Shown one piece after another: positions 49,715-61,795 of a DNA stretch of 64,000 bases. Below the pieces are notes generated by a model that saw only the letters and a program-made list of their open reading frames with translations, did not search any database and had not been told where the DNA came from. The translations under genes were made by a program, and so were the position numbers. Within the stretch, counting starts at the first letter, position 1; every line of letters starts with the position of its first letter. Where the stretch lies: positions 130,953,993-131,017,992 of the forward strand of contig CM060912.1 of NCBI GenBank assembly GCA_030737875.1. Direction: 5' to 3'. Source of the stretch: Allium sativum. Taxonomy: Eukaryota; Streptophyta; Magnoliopsida; Asparagales; Amaryllidaceae.

Positions 49715-52700
49715 TAACTCAAGTCTAAACCTAAATTCACACAAATAATATAGTGCTAGAGCCGCCATGCTGCTGGAAAGAAACTAGGAGTGGCCGTCAG
49801 TTAGAAAGCTTAGAGACAAGGCAATACTAAAGCAAAACACGAATCTAAACAACGTTAGTCTACCCAAAGGAAAGCATATCAAATTCAGAACTCAAAATCC
49901 AGAATTCAAGTTCGTCGTTCGTTGTAAGTATAGTGATTTTTCCGATGAGAATAAAACCAAGACTTGATTCGATGTAAATTGGAAGTGGAATTGTGCTATT
50001 ATGTAATGACGATGTTAATTCATATCTATGTATTGAAATGATTGTGTTGTGAATGCAATTGGGATGTTTGTGGCATAATTAAGATTGATGTTGATCCTAT
50101 TGTACTTTTAGAATGACAACAACATCACAAGCAAGTTGTATACTTCATGTTTATGTGATTATATAGGTTGTTTGTGATTAGAACCTCCTGTATATACTTT
50201 ATGATAGAATCTTTATGCCTAAATGGTTATGTTCATATACATGCTCCTATGTTTATACAAAAGTTGCAAGTTCCTAATTGGATCCATGTCAAGATCCACT
50301 TTAGTACATGTTTCATGTTGTAATTAGATATGCGATTGGATCTAGTTCACACCCTTGTCATAAAGTTATACATACTTATGAAAATGTCATATTCTTGTCA
50401 TATGCTAGTGATGTTCGATGTTATGCCTAGATCCAAAACATGTTTAGGCATATGTTGTCTAAATCATATGCTAATTCATGTGACACCTATTTGGTTAGAC
50501 CCTTATTTCAATGCAAATTCACATATATGTAAGGCTATGTTGCAAATTCACATATATGTATATTGATTATTTTGCAAGTTCACACCTATGACATCCATGT
50601 TGGCTATTTTGCAAGTTCACACCTATGATGTTCATATTGACTTTGCCAAAAATGCCAAAGTTTACACCTATGTCATGTTTATGTGTATGAATTCCCTTAT
50701 ACCAATTTTTGTGTGCGCTAAATTAGGCTAAGTTTTTATCCTAATATTATATGTTAAAAACCATGCGAACGAAAATTAGGCTAAGGTTGTTAGCCTAATA
50801 TTTAAATGGGGTAACGTTGGGAATATTGGTAAAACTTGACATAAAAATATATGAAAATTGGCATGTTTGTCACATGCCAAAATTAGTGGCATTTAAACGG
50901 GATAAATTCTTATACCAAAAATGTTAAACTTGGAATGTGGGCCATAACATTTAATTGTTGACAAATTTACATATATTAAGTAATAAAGACAAATATGTAA
51001 ATTTATAAAATACGAATATGCTTAACACGTGGTTGGATTGAGTTGTGATGTAAACCTGCCCGGACCCGCCCGGCTATCCAGTAGTCACAACAATACCTAT
51101 CCAATGTGGGTGGTTAAGCATGGAGCCCAATAAGGACCCGAGGTTAGACTGAGTTACGGTGTAAATCTGCCCGGAACCGACCGTCACATCAAGTAACCGT
51201 AACAATATCTGTCTAATGTGAGTGGTCGATGCTTTAAGAAGCTAAGGACAGACAAGTCAGGATGGTAGGGTTAAGTTAACTAAAACACTTAACCAATTCA
51301 ACTTGTTAATTAAACTGATGGGTGGGGTTAGGTAAATACAGACACTTAACCACTTAACATGTTTGACTAGAAAACCCTAGTGATGGGGACCCATTTCAGC
51401 AGTAACCCAATTAGTTATCATGGTACCCTGAAACTAGGCAGGGTAGGGCACGATTACTGGACTGATTGTAAGCGGTCAAAGCGACGGCGGTGGGTGCAAC
51501 AGTGTGGGTTCTAACGGAATGCAGGCGTGCACACACTTCGGAGCAGACAAACAGGGCACTGGGGGCACTAGTAGTATAACCTATGCATTCTAGTATTGTG
51601 TCGGGCCACCACCATGGGACTTGATACACCCCATGGTGGGACCAGCATAGGTATATACAATCTTTGGGGGACGTAAGACACAGATGATTATGCGAGTAGG
51701 AGCCGATCTTTAGAAAAAGGGGATCACTTCACCCTCATCACGGGGTCCCAGTTTAGAACTAATGCATGTAGGTGTAGAGATATAGTGTGGGGTGCGATAG
51801 TATATTCGTTTCAAAACTACTTTATCTTAGTTTATGATACTTTCCTGTTTCTAGTTTATACCTATCATGCCCTTATTCTTATTCTCGTACTGAAGAGTCA
51901 CTAGACTTACCAGGATTTATGTCTGACCCTATTTTCTTTCATCTTCTTTTCTTCCGTTTCCCCCTAGGTCCACAGGGAGGAAACAACCCAGCTTAGTCAG
52001 ACTCTTTGCAAGCTTCGAGATAGTAGATGTATGTTTTGGACTCTCTTGCTTTGGCTATGGCAGTTGGACACAATCATGGGGATTTATGCAGTTTCAATCA
52101 TGTTTTATGCTTCTTTATTTAATAACCAAGACAGAAATGATGTTGTAATGTTTTGGGAGTTGTTATGAGACAATTATGGAAATGTTTTGTATGAACAAGT
52201 ATTTTATGAAATAAAAGTCTGATGTTTTCCGTTGCTTATATATATGTGTTTATATTTGTCTTGTGTTTTATCTGTGACTTTTACTTACAAACCTCCACCA
52301 AAGTTAAGGCAGTCCCTTGTGAGTGACCTTAATGGAGGGTGGGGTGTTTCAAATGTATTTTGGTGGAGATTGTGACATTATTTCTTTCCTTGTTTTAGAC
52401 TTCTATTTTGCTAAATGTATCCTGTACTGCGTACTTTGATGTCTGTGATATTACGTTGTGATGACATTTACATTTCCGCTGCAATGATTTATATGATATG
52501 CTATTATCTGAGATCTATTATTATTGTAATTATGTTATTCTCCTATGATTATCCTTACTTTCATATCACGGAAGTTTGGGGTCGTCACAGACAGTAATAG
52601 TCTTTGTAATAACATTTCAACCATACATCAATGGAAAGCAGAATACCCATTCAATCATGGCAAAGTACCGATGACATCCAAATTATATGTATCTTGTGTA

Positions 52701-53381
52701 AATCACCCTAATCGAACTCAACATCCCTCAGATACAAGCCCCAGAGGCCTAAAACAATATCAGACAAGCACCCAAGGAACGTCTCCTTCGACGTTGGACA
52801 ACCTACATGAGATGATACAAGCAGAGAAACCAATCATCCATGACTGACTTTGGCTATCATTGCCGATCCTGCTATGAAACCATCGTTAATCGTATGATGT
52901 TCAACCTTGCCATATGTCAAGGCTAATGGTAACCCTAGTTCTAGCATAAAGTCCACACACCTTTCAACGATACGTATGTTTGTCCAACCTTAACAACTAG
53001 GCATTTCAACGATATCTAAGATACTCGGCCAGCAACGTTCCGTTCTTTTAGGTGCCCCTATTGTACCCTGGCTTCGAGCCTGCTAGATCTAACGACAATG
53101 AAAATCTCTTAGCCTTCACATCTCTAATCATCCAACCCGATGACTTTTCATAGCTCTAGCAAACCTTCTCGAGCAATCGTTATCCACCAACTCACGACCT
53201 TTGAGTTGCCACCTCATTCGTTATTCTGCACCGATCAATGAACACATACAACACTCTGATATTCCCTCTTTAATTTACTTCGAAGTCACAACATCACTGA
53301 GCCAAATTACATCACTGCGCTACGGCTAGTGTTAGGCTTTCCTGAGCCATCCTCTTGGAGCCGACCGACCCAAAACAAACA

Positions 53382-53529
53382 GACCGACCAGGCTTTCCTG
53401 ACCGACCCGGCCCCCCATGTGTGCTCAACCAACTCGGAGTGGACGACCCAAGTGTGACCGACCAGGCTTTCCTGACCGACCCGGCCCCCCATGTGTGCTC
53501 AACCAACTCGGAGTGGACGACCCAAGTGT
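53382..53529. repeat. 74-bp tandem duplication and GACCGACC repeats
   Basis: Two perfect or near-perfect 74-bp units (53382-53455, 53456-53529) beginning GACCGACCAGGCTTTCCTG. The octamer GACCGACC(C/A) recurs about ten times between 53361 and 53710, making this a locally GC-rich patch in LTR-D. Confidence 0.88.
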
Positions 53530-54966
53530 GACCGACCCATCGCTTTGAGCTCGACCCACTCGCTTCACAGCATGACCGACCCAACCACTTCGGACCTACT
53601 CGAACCAACCACTTCGGACCCACCCGAACCATGGCATGCCGACCGACCCGGAGATGTGTACAACCACTTGTACTACACCCATACTACACTATACTACATG
53701 GCCGACCCAAGGCATATAGAGCCCCGATTCAAGTCTAACATCGTCCAAAACGTCGTCAATTGACACAATCGAAGAAATATGCTCATCTACTTCATTGGAT
53801 ACAACCATAGGCATGTTATGATATCACTAATAACAAGAATATAACGTTATCACTAAAATTACTCAAATTTCACCAAAATCATGATAAATGAACATATGAA
53901 CTAAATTATGGATCTAACTTGCATAAACGTATGATATAGCGTAGAAATGACTGGTTTTAAGTTGCTAAATTAGATCCTATGGTGATTCATATGAAAATAG
54001 ACTTACCATGATGTAGATCTAAGGAAAACGACTTGAATTTGATGGAAAACAAGATCAAACACTCATATACTTGATTGAATCCGTGTGAAAGATGCATATT
54101 ACTCACCAGTTCTCTAAAATAACCTAAAAGTAATGAATTATGATTCTGGACATCGAAGACTTTGATACAAACTCTTCAATTCGATGATCACTCTCTTCGA
54201 TTTGTGTAGATCTAACCTCAAATGTTGTAGATCTTTGGTTTCTAAGCTTTAATGCACTACAAGAAAAACTGCAGATAGCAGCAGTAGAATCCGCTTGTAA
54301 TCCATTGCTAAACAGGCCTTAGCGACGGATTTCCTATATAACGGTATGGTTGGTAAAACCCATGACGGTATGTGTGTCATATTTTGCGACGGAATTTAAC
54401 GTGAGTTTTCCGATATTTTTCTGTCATTTTACTAATTTTCTAATAAAAACAAAATTTTATTTATTAATTTAATTTTAATTTAAATACCGACTATTTACCG
54501 ACGAATAATTAATTTATAATAAAATATTATTTTTAAAAGGCGTTGGTAAATCCTTACTAACTACCAAGGAATTAGTGACGAAAATTAAATTGAGGTAAAC
54601 TTAACCTCCATTTTTTTGTTGGTAATCCGCTGTTATTCCCCTTCTGATCTGTATGTATGTATGTATATATAGACACACACACTCATCACACACATAACTT
54701 GTGTTCCATTCAATATACAATTCTAATTTAAATGCAGCACAATTAATATCAACACACACATCTCATAATCAATGTATTATATTAATCACTCATCTCATAA
54801 TCAACATTCAACATTACATAATATACATACTAAACATTCTTACATCAAAAATACATAATACATCCATAATATTCATAAACAATATTAAAAAGTACAAAAC
54901 AAAATATAGTTCTAGCATTTCAAGTTCATAACTCGTGGTGGCATGTTCCCGCTTTTTTGCATCAAA

Positions 54967-55192
54967 GATAGTTCAATGCATCACCTTCTGCTATCTTGGT
55001 AAATTTCAGTTTCAAGAAATAAAATAAGATAATTGAACATAATATAAGTGTTATCATCAGAATAAGAAATAAAATAGCTGAAGAAACCTGTTAATTGATA
55101 AATTTCAGTTTTTAGAAATAAAATAAGATAATTGAAAACATAATATCAGAAACAGATAGTTCAGTGCATCACCTTTTGCCATCTTGGTGCAA
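54967..55192. repeat. Local duplication at the end of the captured ABCG exon
   Basis: GATAGTTCAATGCATCACCTT...GCTATCTTGG at 54967 recurs as GATAGTTCAGTGCATCACCTT...GCCATCTTGG at 55156. AAATTTCAGTTTC...ATAAGATAATTG at 55001 recurs at 55100. The second copy contains the true exon end (PRWQKVMH on the minus strand). Confidence 0.75.
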
Positions 55193-55440
55193 GAAACTCA
55201 TTTACTACCAAACCAATTTCTGTATATGTTAATGGAGAACTCCAGAATCCCCACTTCAACCAACCAAGTATAGATGCTGCATATATATTATAAAATGCAT
55301 GACCTGCATGTATTATGCTATGTATTAAAAAATAGAAAATTGATGTGCTTACGATATGGGATAATGAAGCCACCAAACAAAAGGACTGCCAGTACAGTCA
55401 ATGAAAAATACAAAATCTCCCCATAAGCAAAATCAACACA
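55156..55440 (-). pseudogene. PDR-type ABCG transporter exons (C-terminal membrane part)
   Basis: PDR/ABCG full-size transporters export hormones and defence compounds through the plasma membrane. The minus strand shows [20 protein letters not shown] then IIPYR ending at GTAAGC (about 55440-55355). After an intron, [20 protein letters not shown] and [12 protein letters not shown] follow (about 55263-55165). In the family these are the consecutive blocks 'LLLFGGFI.PR' and '[14 protein letters not shown]...VNEFL..RW', inside the second transmembrane domain. Two adjacent exons with an intron imply DNA-level capture. The remainder of the roughly 1,400-residue protein is absent. Confidence 0.87.
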
Positions 55441-55504
55441 GACCATTGTGCGTTATACATAGAAAATTGCCTGAACATGTTTTATATACAAATTCACTAC
55501 AAGA

Positions 55505-55790
55505 AAACTTACTCTTAAGGTCGGGACTTCTACCAAACTCAACACTCCTAACCATTTGAATCAACTCGTCCAACAAACTCTCAAGCTCTAGATCTCCATC
55601 ACAGAGCCAGTTACGCGGTGAACTGCCAGGAGTCACTTCGTCTGTGCCTAGGGCCTGCTTTGATTCCATCATGCTTTTCTTCTTATTCCATGCAACTACT
55701 GCACTGGCAAAAATAAGAAGGCGCAACATATGTTTCCAACTAAACCAAATGCTAAACCAACTGTTTCCAGCTTCAATTGCCATCTGAACA
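55505..55790 (-). pseudogene. Exon-like fragment, unrecognised
   Basis: The minus-strand frame begins MAIEAGNSWFSIWFSWKHML, with a short hydrophobic stretch (LLIFASAVVAW). It goes on with KKKSMMESKQALGTDEVTP and an acidic end DGDLELESLLDELIQMV then RSVEFGRSPDLK, stopping at a GTAAGT donor near 55513. Same strand as, and upstream of, the ABCG exons, but not part of the known ABCG order. No family recognised. It may be a separate captured exon spliced with the ABCG piece in a chimeric transcript. Confidence 0.4.
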
Positions 55791-56372
55791 TTAAAAAAAA
55801 TTATAAAATAAATAAAATAAAAAATCATATAGGATCAACTCGGTTGTATTATAATTTATAACTAAGCAAGGTTAAAATTGACAATGGTCAGTGTTATTAC
55901 ACGCGACACAAATCGATTTAACGGTATCTCGAATGGAGTGATTTGAACTATCACTTGAATTCATATCCTCAGTCAGAAAAATCAACCCGCATCCACAAAG
56001 GGGCGCCAAACTGAAGTTATCGACAGGAAAAATAGCAGAAAGCAATCACAAATAAAACCTAAGTTATTGCCTCTCCTATTGAGCTCAGTAATACTCAACC
56101 AAACAAAATATACATGTATGCTTACCCCCTTCAGTTCTTAGAGCTTTTCCTCGATTCGTCTTAATATTTCCGACTGGAATTGGAGTTGGTACATCCCTTT
56201 AAGAGAGAAGCTGCTAGTGTTGTTTTCTAACAGGACGACAATATCTCACAAGTAAAAAATATAATCAAACTGAGCTTATTTGTGCATTAATAATCGTTGC
56301 GTCTTATAATGTTATTGTTCATTTAGCCTCATGCAACAATATATTATTATTCAGTTTCCCCTATTACTTGAA

Positions 56373-57601
56373 GGGAAATTTTATTTCCATCCACTTAACT
56401 TATTAGTTAATCCACCCTAGATTTTAGGTGTACTACCTACTTTTATGTTCTCTTTAATTATTTAAAATCAATTAGTTAATCCACACAACTTATATCTTTC
56501 TTACTTTCATTGTCGGGCACATATACATCACCTACTTTTATTTTTCATTCATTCATTCTTCTAACAGAAGGATTACTAAAGCCCTATCCAAATTTAAAAT
56601 GAAATAATATAAGAAACTACCTGGATAGATATGCAGTAGTTAACTAATAGGTGGATAGATAAGAGACAATAGGTAAGATTACATGTATAAAAACTGAAAT
56701 AAAAACACAATATCTATGTAAACTATTACTTTTCAATATCAGCCACCTATACAAACTATTACTGGAAATGTAATATAATGGTAGAATAATTCATGATCAA
56801 GACTGATTTTGAGGTTAATGTGCACTGCAATGTTACAAAGAGACGTGATGATCAAGACGGCTTTGAGGACAGTCCAGCAACTGGACCAGTACAAAATTAA
56901 ATTTAAATTTTACAGTATATTAAATTATAAACAACTAATTAAATTTTTATAGTATAGTAAATGTTTACGTTATTTATGAGGTGCTGCTTGTTGCCAGATT
57001 TAAACCAGCACTTATGCAAGTTATTAACCGAGCAAATTTCTATCTCTCTTCTAAAATTAGAGGGTTGTCCAACTCTCATAAGGCATCAGTACAATAGTTT
57101 TGAGAAGCACAGACTAACAGTAGCAAAGGCCAAGTAAATCACTTGCAAGAAACTTGTCATATTATTACAGGTTGTATTTCATCTGGACTTGAACATTACA
57201 TGATGCACTTACTGATAATGTTTTATTTTACACAATGATGCCTACGTGAGTATTAATTTTTGTTTAAAGGGTTTATTTTCATCAGTGCCCAATCAATGGT
57301 ACTAAATATGTATATGTGAGAATGGACGCTATATTGTCTGCTCATCTGTTTTTAAATGCGTGCATGTTATAATTCTTGTTATGGTCGAATTTTTTGATTA
57401 GGGTTTATCAGTCCATGAAGATTAGCTGAAAGATAAAAGTGGGTAATGTATCTATGCTAGACAATGAAAGAATGAAATATATAAGTTGTATGGATTAACT
57501 AATCGATTTTAAATAATTAAAGAAAACTTAAAAGAAGGTATTACTCCTAAAGTATAGGGTGGATTAAATGATAGGTTAAGTGGATGTAAATAAAATTTCC
57601 C
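56373..57601. mobile_element. Nested Mutator-like element (1229 bp, 142-bp TIRs)
   Basis: 56373-56514 and 57460-57601 are long inverted repeats (about 85-90% by eye), starting GGGAAATTTTATTTCCATCC and containing TTAATCCACCCTA and TTTAATTATTTAAAATC. They are flanked by TTACTTGAA (56364-56372) and TTACTTCAA (57602-57610), a 9-bp duplication with one change. Long TIRs starting with G plus a 9-bp duplication are typical of MULEs. The interior has no transposase. A diverged TIR-like piece (AAGTTAATCCACCCTA) occurs at about 63670-63690. Confidence 0.85.
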
Positions 57602-57610
57602 TTACTTCAA

Positions 57611-60240
57611 TGGATTAATCTCAGCACTGTGTTCGTTTGTCAATATCATGTCTTTTTATCAACCATTAACTTTAAACCTATGAAATTGGCATCAGCGTCT
57701 AACAACATATCTATGTAACACTTCTATTATAACCAGGCTTTTCATAAAAGAAAACATTGATACCTGTAATATATTCTTTTGAGATCTTTCACAGTTCTAG
57801 GCAATTTTATAAGAATTCAAAATTCTAAGCATTGAAGGAACGTTGTAAAGACTACCAACCATGCCAGTGCTTGTAGCATCACCAGCCCATTATTCAAGCT
57901 CTTTCTTAGAATACATCCCATGAATCTCAGCTACAGTAGCAAAACATCATAATTATGTTGCCAAATTGTAGCAACCAATCCAAATCCTAAATAAAAAAAC
58001 AAAAACAAAAACAAAATCAAATGATTGAAACCCAACAAATCAAACTAGAAATCCAAATAGAAAATCCCTAACAACCAAATAGCCAAAAATATGAAATCCA
58101 CAAAAAACGTCCTCGACATTGATCGTGGTGAACACATTCAACAATCTATAAATCAAATGAATTGTTTGGATCTAGTGCAAATCTAAATATAAGAGGTGAT
58201 GCCTAATCGAATTGAAGTGGAGATGCAATCTTGGCGACTCTAATATTTTTTGTTTTGGCTACCAACTACTTGGAAATATCACGTACGATGTTGTCTAATG
58301 CAAGGTAAAATACAATCAAGTCGCGTGAGGCTGTCAATAACACCATGTAAGGTGCAATATAGGCAAGCAGAAAAACTAAAATACAAACCCTGAAATAAAC
58401 TACAAAAAAGCCCCTTAACATGTTGCACAAGACAGATGCCTACCAAGACAACTGAGTGAATCAAGAAGTACACATAGGATGTAAAACCCAAAAAACAAAA
58501 ATATAAATATCGGCGTGTGCTTGTTCTTTAATACCCCTTCGCTGCATGCAACGCAAAGCACTGTATAGGGCTATTCATTTCCAATGCCAAAGAAATTTGA
58601 AACATATGTTTATATATTCAATGTGTAATACATGTGTTTAGAGAACAACTTATTATATTTGTGTTTTTACCTTTTCGAACTTTGTACTTTAATGCCAACA
58701 AGTTTCGTTTTCATGGATGAACTCATGGCATTCATTCTCGTTGTGCAAAATGCCAATAAACTAAGTCAATCTCGTTACTTGAATAAGTTGACTATATGCT
58801 ATAGTAAAAGTTTGGGGTGTTTTTGCTTGTAATAGAAGCAGCTTTTTTAGTTGTTTTAAAAGGTTTTTTGGCTTAATTCTGGCCACTGTGTCTTGTATAT
58901 CCTAAAAGCAATATTTACAGTCTTTACTGACTGGTTTCATAATCGAATTAAGTTTTGAATTTTGAGTTGGTTTTAAAAATTAAATTGATTTTGAATTTGA
59001 GTTTACAAATTGAGTGTTATCATTTCAGGAATTAAGTGTGGAAAGTATCAAATAAGGGGCAAGAGAAAATAATATCGCAGGCTAGGTTTTGCTCGACTGC
59101 TTTCAGATCTACTATTATAGTTGAAATCGAAATCAAATTCAAATAGGAACCTAAAGACCAAATATAAACAGTGATGCAAATAGAGTGACATACCTAATTT
59201 GTTATATGAGAGCTAGGATGAAGATAAACGCCCCAAAATTGTTAACACATCAACCTTGCAGTTTGTAGATTCACAAATCTGAAGCCATAAATTTGGAAAG
59301 TTGGATTAATCTGAATCTACTTGCTTTGAGAAAGGCAAAACAGTTTTGAATTTTGGTTATTAATTTGATGGACAGACATGATGAACGATGGGGTAAAGTA
59401 AATTAGGTTTAGTGCTGGAAGAAGTTAAGAAACATTTGAGATTTTATTTCGATTTTAGGAGGAAGACCTGTGCGGTGGAAATCTGATTGTTGGAGTAATC
59501 CGCAGATTACATTGTTTCCCTGCTTGGATTTCAGATCAACAGTCCCTGTTCATTCTTGATTGTTGATGCGGATTGCTGAGAAGAAAAACTGTGTTCTACT
59601 TTGTTGAATGCTATAACAAAATTAAAGTTTTGAATAACATTAAAATTTAAACTATTAAATAGTTTAATATAAAATTAATTTAATTTAATACTATAAATAT
59701 TTTAAATAGTAATATTACAATTTAAGTGGTGTTACATAGTTAAACCTTACACTAAAAATCTTAAATATATTATAATTAAAATTTATTATATCTTAAATAT
59801 TAATGATTAATTATCAAATATTGAGAAATAATCAATACTAATTTTAAGAAAGTATTGTAATTATTAATTATTGATTATCGAAAATTGATAACAGCCATTT
59901 ATCACAATAGACATTTTATGATCATTGTAAAGTTTGCATCAGTTAAAACAAATATTTTATAACCAGTATAATGTTTATGATTTATTTCAAATTTATTCAA
60001 GATGATTACAAAATTTTAAATTTTTCAAAATATAATTACCAACTATAATTATAAAATATAAGTATCAACTATAATTATCAACTGTAATTATTAAATACAA
60101 TCATTTAAAATTAATTATTGAATGGTATATATCATTTCATAAGTATTAATTATTACTTACTAAAAATTATTATATTAGACATATATTTTCATCTCTTGCA
60201 AATCTATTGGAATTCTACTGCAAAATAGCTTCAATATATA
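57611..60240. other. CACTA-4 right interior, no gene recognised
   Basis: AT-rich, stop-filled sequence; 59600-60180 is almost entirely A/T with TTAATTATTAA-like repeats. A short open run near 58630-58830 has no recognised relative. Confidence 0.4.
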
Positions 60241-60952
60241 TTCGTCAGTATTCTGCCTGGATTTGCAGCAGAAAATAGCAATAGAAATATTCTGTCGGTA
60301 ATTTGACGCAATTTGTGACGGCTTAGTGAGGGATGACAGGAGACGACGGTAATAAATAAAAGAAAAAAAAGTAGAAAAAACAAAAAATTATCCCTTGCAG
60401 ATCACTTGGAAATCCATCGCAAATTAGCGACGCAAATTTCCGACGCTAAATCAGTGTTTTCTTGTTGTGATGGTGGAAAGGTGGAGAGAATGGAGGAACT
60501 CTAGCCCTTCCAAATGAAGGAATAGAGAAAGTAAACTCTTTCTCATGCCTCTTATCCTCTGTTTATAGTCTTCCACCGACCCAATAATGGGTCTCTCCAA
60601 ATCAACCCAGTATGGCTCTCAAAACATGGACAACCAACTTCAAAACCTTAAAACAACGATTTCTCCCAACTGCTAAGCCAAATCTTTAATGTGACCACTC
60701 TAGGAAAGGGAATCATTATTTCCTTTCTAATGGCATAGGTCTCAACACCTGATTCAATCTGAGTCAAAAGTTGTGCCCTGTACAAGACTGACAAAGGCAA
60801 AATGGTCACAAACAAAATTGGTAAAAATTATGGACATGTCTCACATCTCCATAAGCAAAATATTAAAATATGAGAATGATCTAAGCTTCAGAGAATAAAA
60901 TAAAAATATTTTACGATCTTCCGATACGTAAAATGCGGGTTGTTACATAAAT

Positions 60953-61795
60953 AAGACTATGAACTTCCTCCTGCACGGAACCCTGCCTGAGCAGAACAGT
61001 AAGAAGCATGCTCTCTTATGTAAAGCTTAAAGATATATCATTCAAAGAGATACATTACATCAAAAGGGTTTCTCTGTCCCTATGCTTCGGTGTGTAGCTC
61101 ATGACATTACCAAGTGAGTATTGCAAGTAGTGCATGAAGGCGGGTGCGACGATCATAACAGGGGCAAACTTTTGCGAAGAAGATACTTTGGTATGGCTAT
61201 TTTTAGCCCACCATCAAGTAAGATGCGGCTGATTATTCATGATGCTACGACAAATGCCAATGATTCACTAAAATTTCAAGAGCTCTACCAACACAACTTA
61301 CCTAAATGGTTAGTTACTTACCGCTTAAGATGGGGAGTAGACATCATTGGTAGCCTTCTGATATCCAAGGGTGGAGAAAAGTATGTGATCATGGCAGTCG
61401 ATTATTTCATGAAGTGGACGAAGTTGGACCACGATCTCAATGATGTGGAGATCAACATCATCGTCAGGAACATTATATGTAAGATTTGGAATCCCCAGAA
61501 CCATCATAACTAATAATGGGATCCAATTCGATAGTTTAGAGTTTGAAAACTTCTATCAATATCATCATACTGAGAAGAGATATACTGTAGTTACTCATCC
61601 ATAATCAAATGGATAGGTTGAAGCTATAAACAATATTATATAGTATATCCTGAAGAAATGGTTGGAGAAAGCTAGAGGCAAATGGATCGATAAGTTGCCA
61701 TTATCACTTTAGGCGTACCGAACGACCCATAAGTCGGTGATTGACCACATTTCATTAGCACTTTAGGCGTACCGAACGACCCATTAGGTGCTACG
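60953..61795 (+). pseudogene. Degenerate Tat-like gypsy integrase remnant
   Basis: Plus-strand pieces in shifting frames: HALLCKA and RYIIQRDTLHQKGF (RNase H-integrase linker, 'LYKRGFSLPYLRC'), RWGVDIIGSLLISKGGEKYV then IMAVDYFMKWTKLD (the 'WGIDIVGPLP..PGG.KY.IVAVDYFTKWVEAE' core with the first catalytic Asp), NIICKIWNPQNHHN, then AYRTT in the C-terminal core. Many stops. The wording 'DIIGS...VAVDYFMKW' fits the Tat/Retand side of Ty3/gypsy rather than the chromoviruses here. It is the oldest layer, cut on the left by LTR-D. Confidence 0.85.
61708..61785. repeat. Short direct repeat in the integrase remnant
   Basis: CACTTTAGGCGTACCGAACG occurs twice, 49 bp apart, duplicating the AYRTT-coding segment of the dead integrase. 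Confidence 0.85.

Larger units (their letters stand above)
49225..52351 (+). mobile_element. Solo LTR of a Gypsy-1-related family (3127 bp)
   Basis: Begins TGTAACACCCTG and ends GGGGTGTTTCA, with GATGT (49220-49224) before and AATGT (52352-52356) after: a 5-bp duplication with one change. The 5' LTR of Gypsy-2 has the uninterrupted site GATGTATTTTGG at about 38508-38519. No PBS, gag or pol is present, so it is one LTR left by recombination between two. Shared segments with Gypsy-1 LTRs (GGGCGGGTCCG-type units, TTAACC repeats, a CCATGCTGCTGGAA segment after the TATA box) show relationship at low identity. Confidence 0.9.
32955..52589 (+). mobile_element. Gypsy-2, near-complete chromovirus with 5.8-kb LTRs
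   Basis: 5' LTR 32955-38744, PBS 38747-38758, degenerate gag-pol 39015-43402, PPT 43494-43506, 3' LTR 43507-52589 (interrupted by a solo LTR). LTR ends are TGTAAC...TCACA. Flanks AACAG (32950-32954) and GACAG (52590-52594) are a target duplication with one change. The pol order (protease, RT, RNase H, integrase, chromodomain) defines a chromovirus. LTRs differ by many substitutions and by repeat-array copy number, so the insertion is not recent. It sits within LTR-D, immediately right of CACTA-3. Confidence 0.92.
43507..52589 (+). repeat. Gypsy-2 3' LTR, interrupted by a solo LTR
   Basis: Collinear with 32955-38744 throughout. After removing 49225-52351 and one 5-bp duplication it is 5951 bp, 161 bp more than the 5' LTR. 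Most of the excess is extra units of array A (45200-46065). A (TA)n run at 47348-47395 is much longer than its counterpart near 36659. Confidence 0.92.
54255..60469. mobile_element. CACTA-4, Pack-type CACTA transposon (6215 bp)
   Basis: Left terminus CACTACAAGAAAAACTG; right terminus, read inward, CACAACAAGAAAACACTG. Duplicated target ATG (54252-54254 and 60470-60472). Subterminal zones (54290-54640 and 60240-60460) carry repeated GCGACGGA / TTTGCGACG-type motifs. Inside are PDR-type ABCG exons and another exon-like piece on the minus strand, and a nested Mutator-like element. No transposase seen, so non-autonomous. Confidence 0.9.
52595..60947 (-). mobile_element. LTR-D, minus-strand gypsy LTR (partial, interrupted)
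   Basis: The right boundary is a clear LTR terminus: the minus strand reads TGTAACAACCCGCATTTTAC from 60947, abutting integrase debris of another element. The minus strand has TATAAA at 60562-60567, about 380 bp into the LTR. The segments 52595-54254 and 60473-60947 become continuous when CACTA-4 is removed (single ATG). The left continuation is cut by Gypsy-2 and CACTA-3, and the other LTR end, PBS and interior are not in the window. Treating 52595-54254 as LTR is an inference from continuity. Confidence 0.65.

Noticed and set aside
53307..53763. Overlapping open frames on both strands
   Set aside because: Caused by the GC-rich GACCGACC repeats; repetitive, no known domain.
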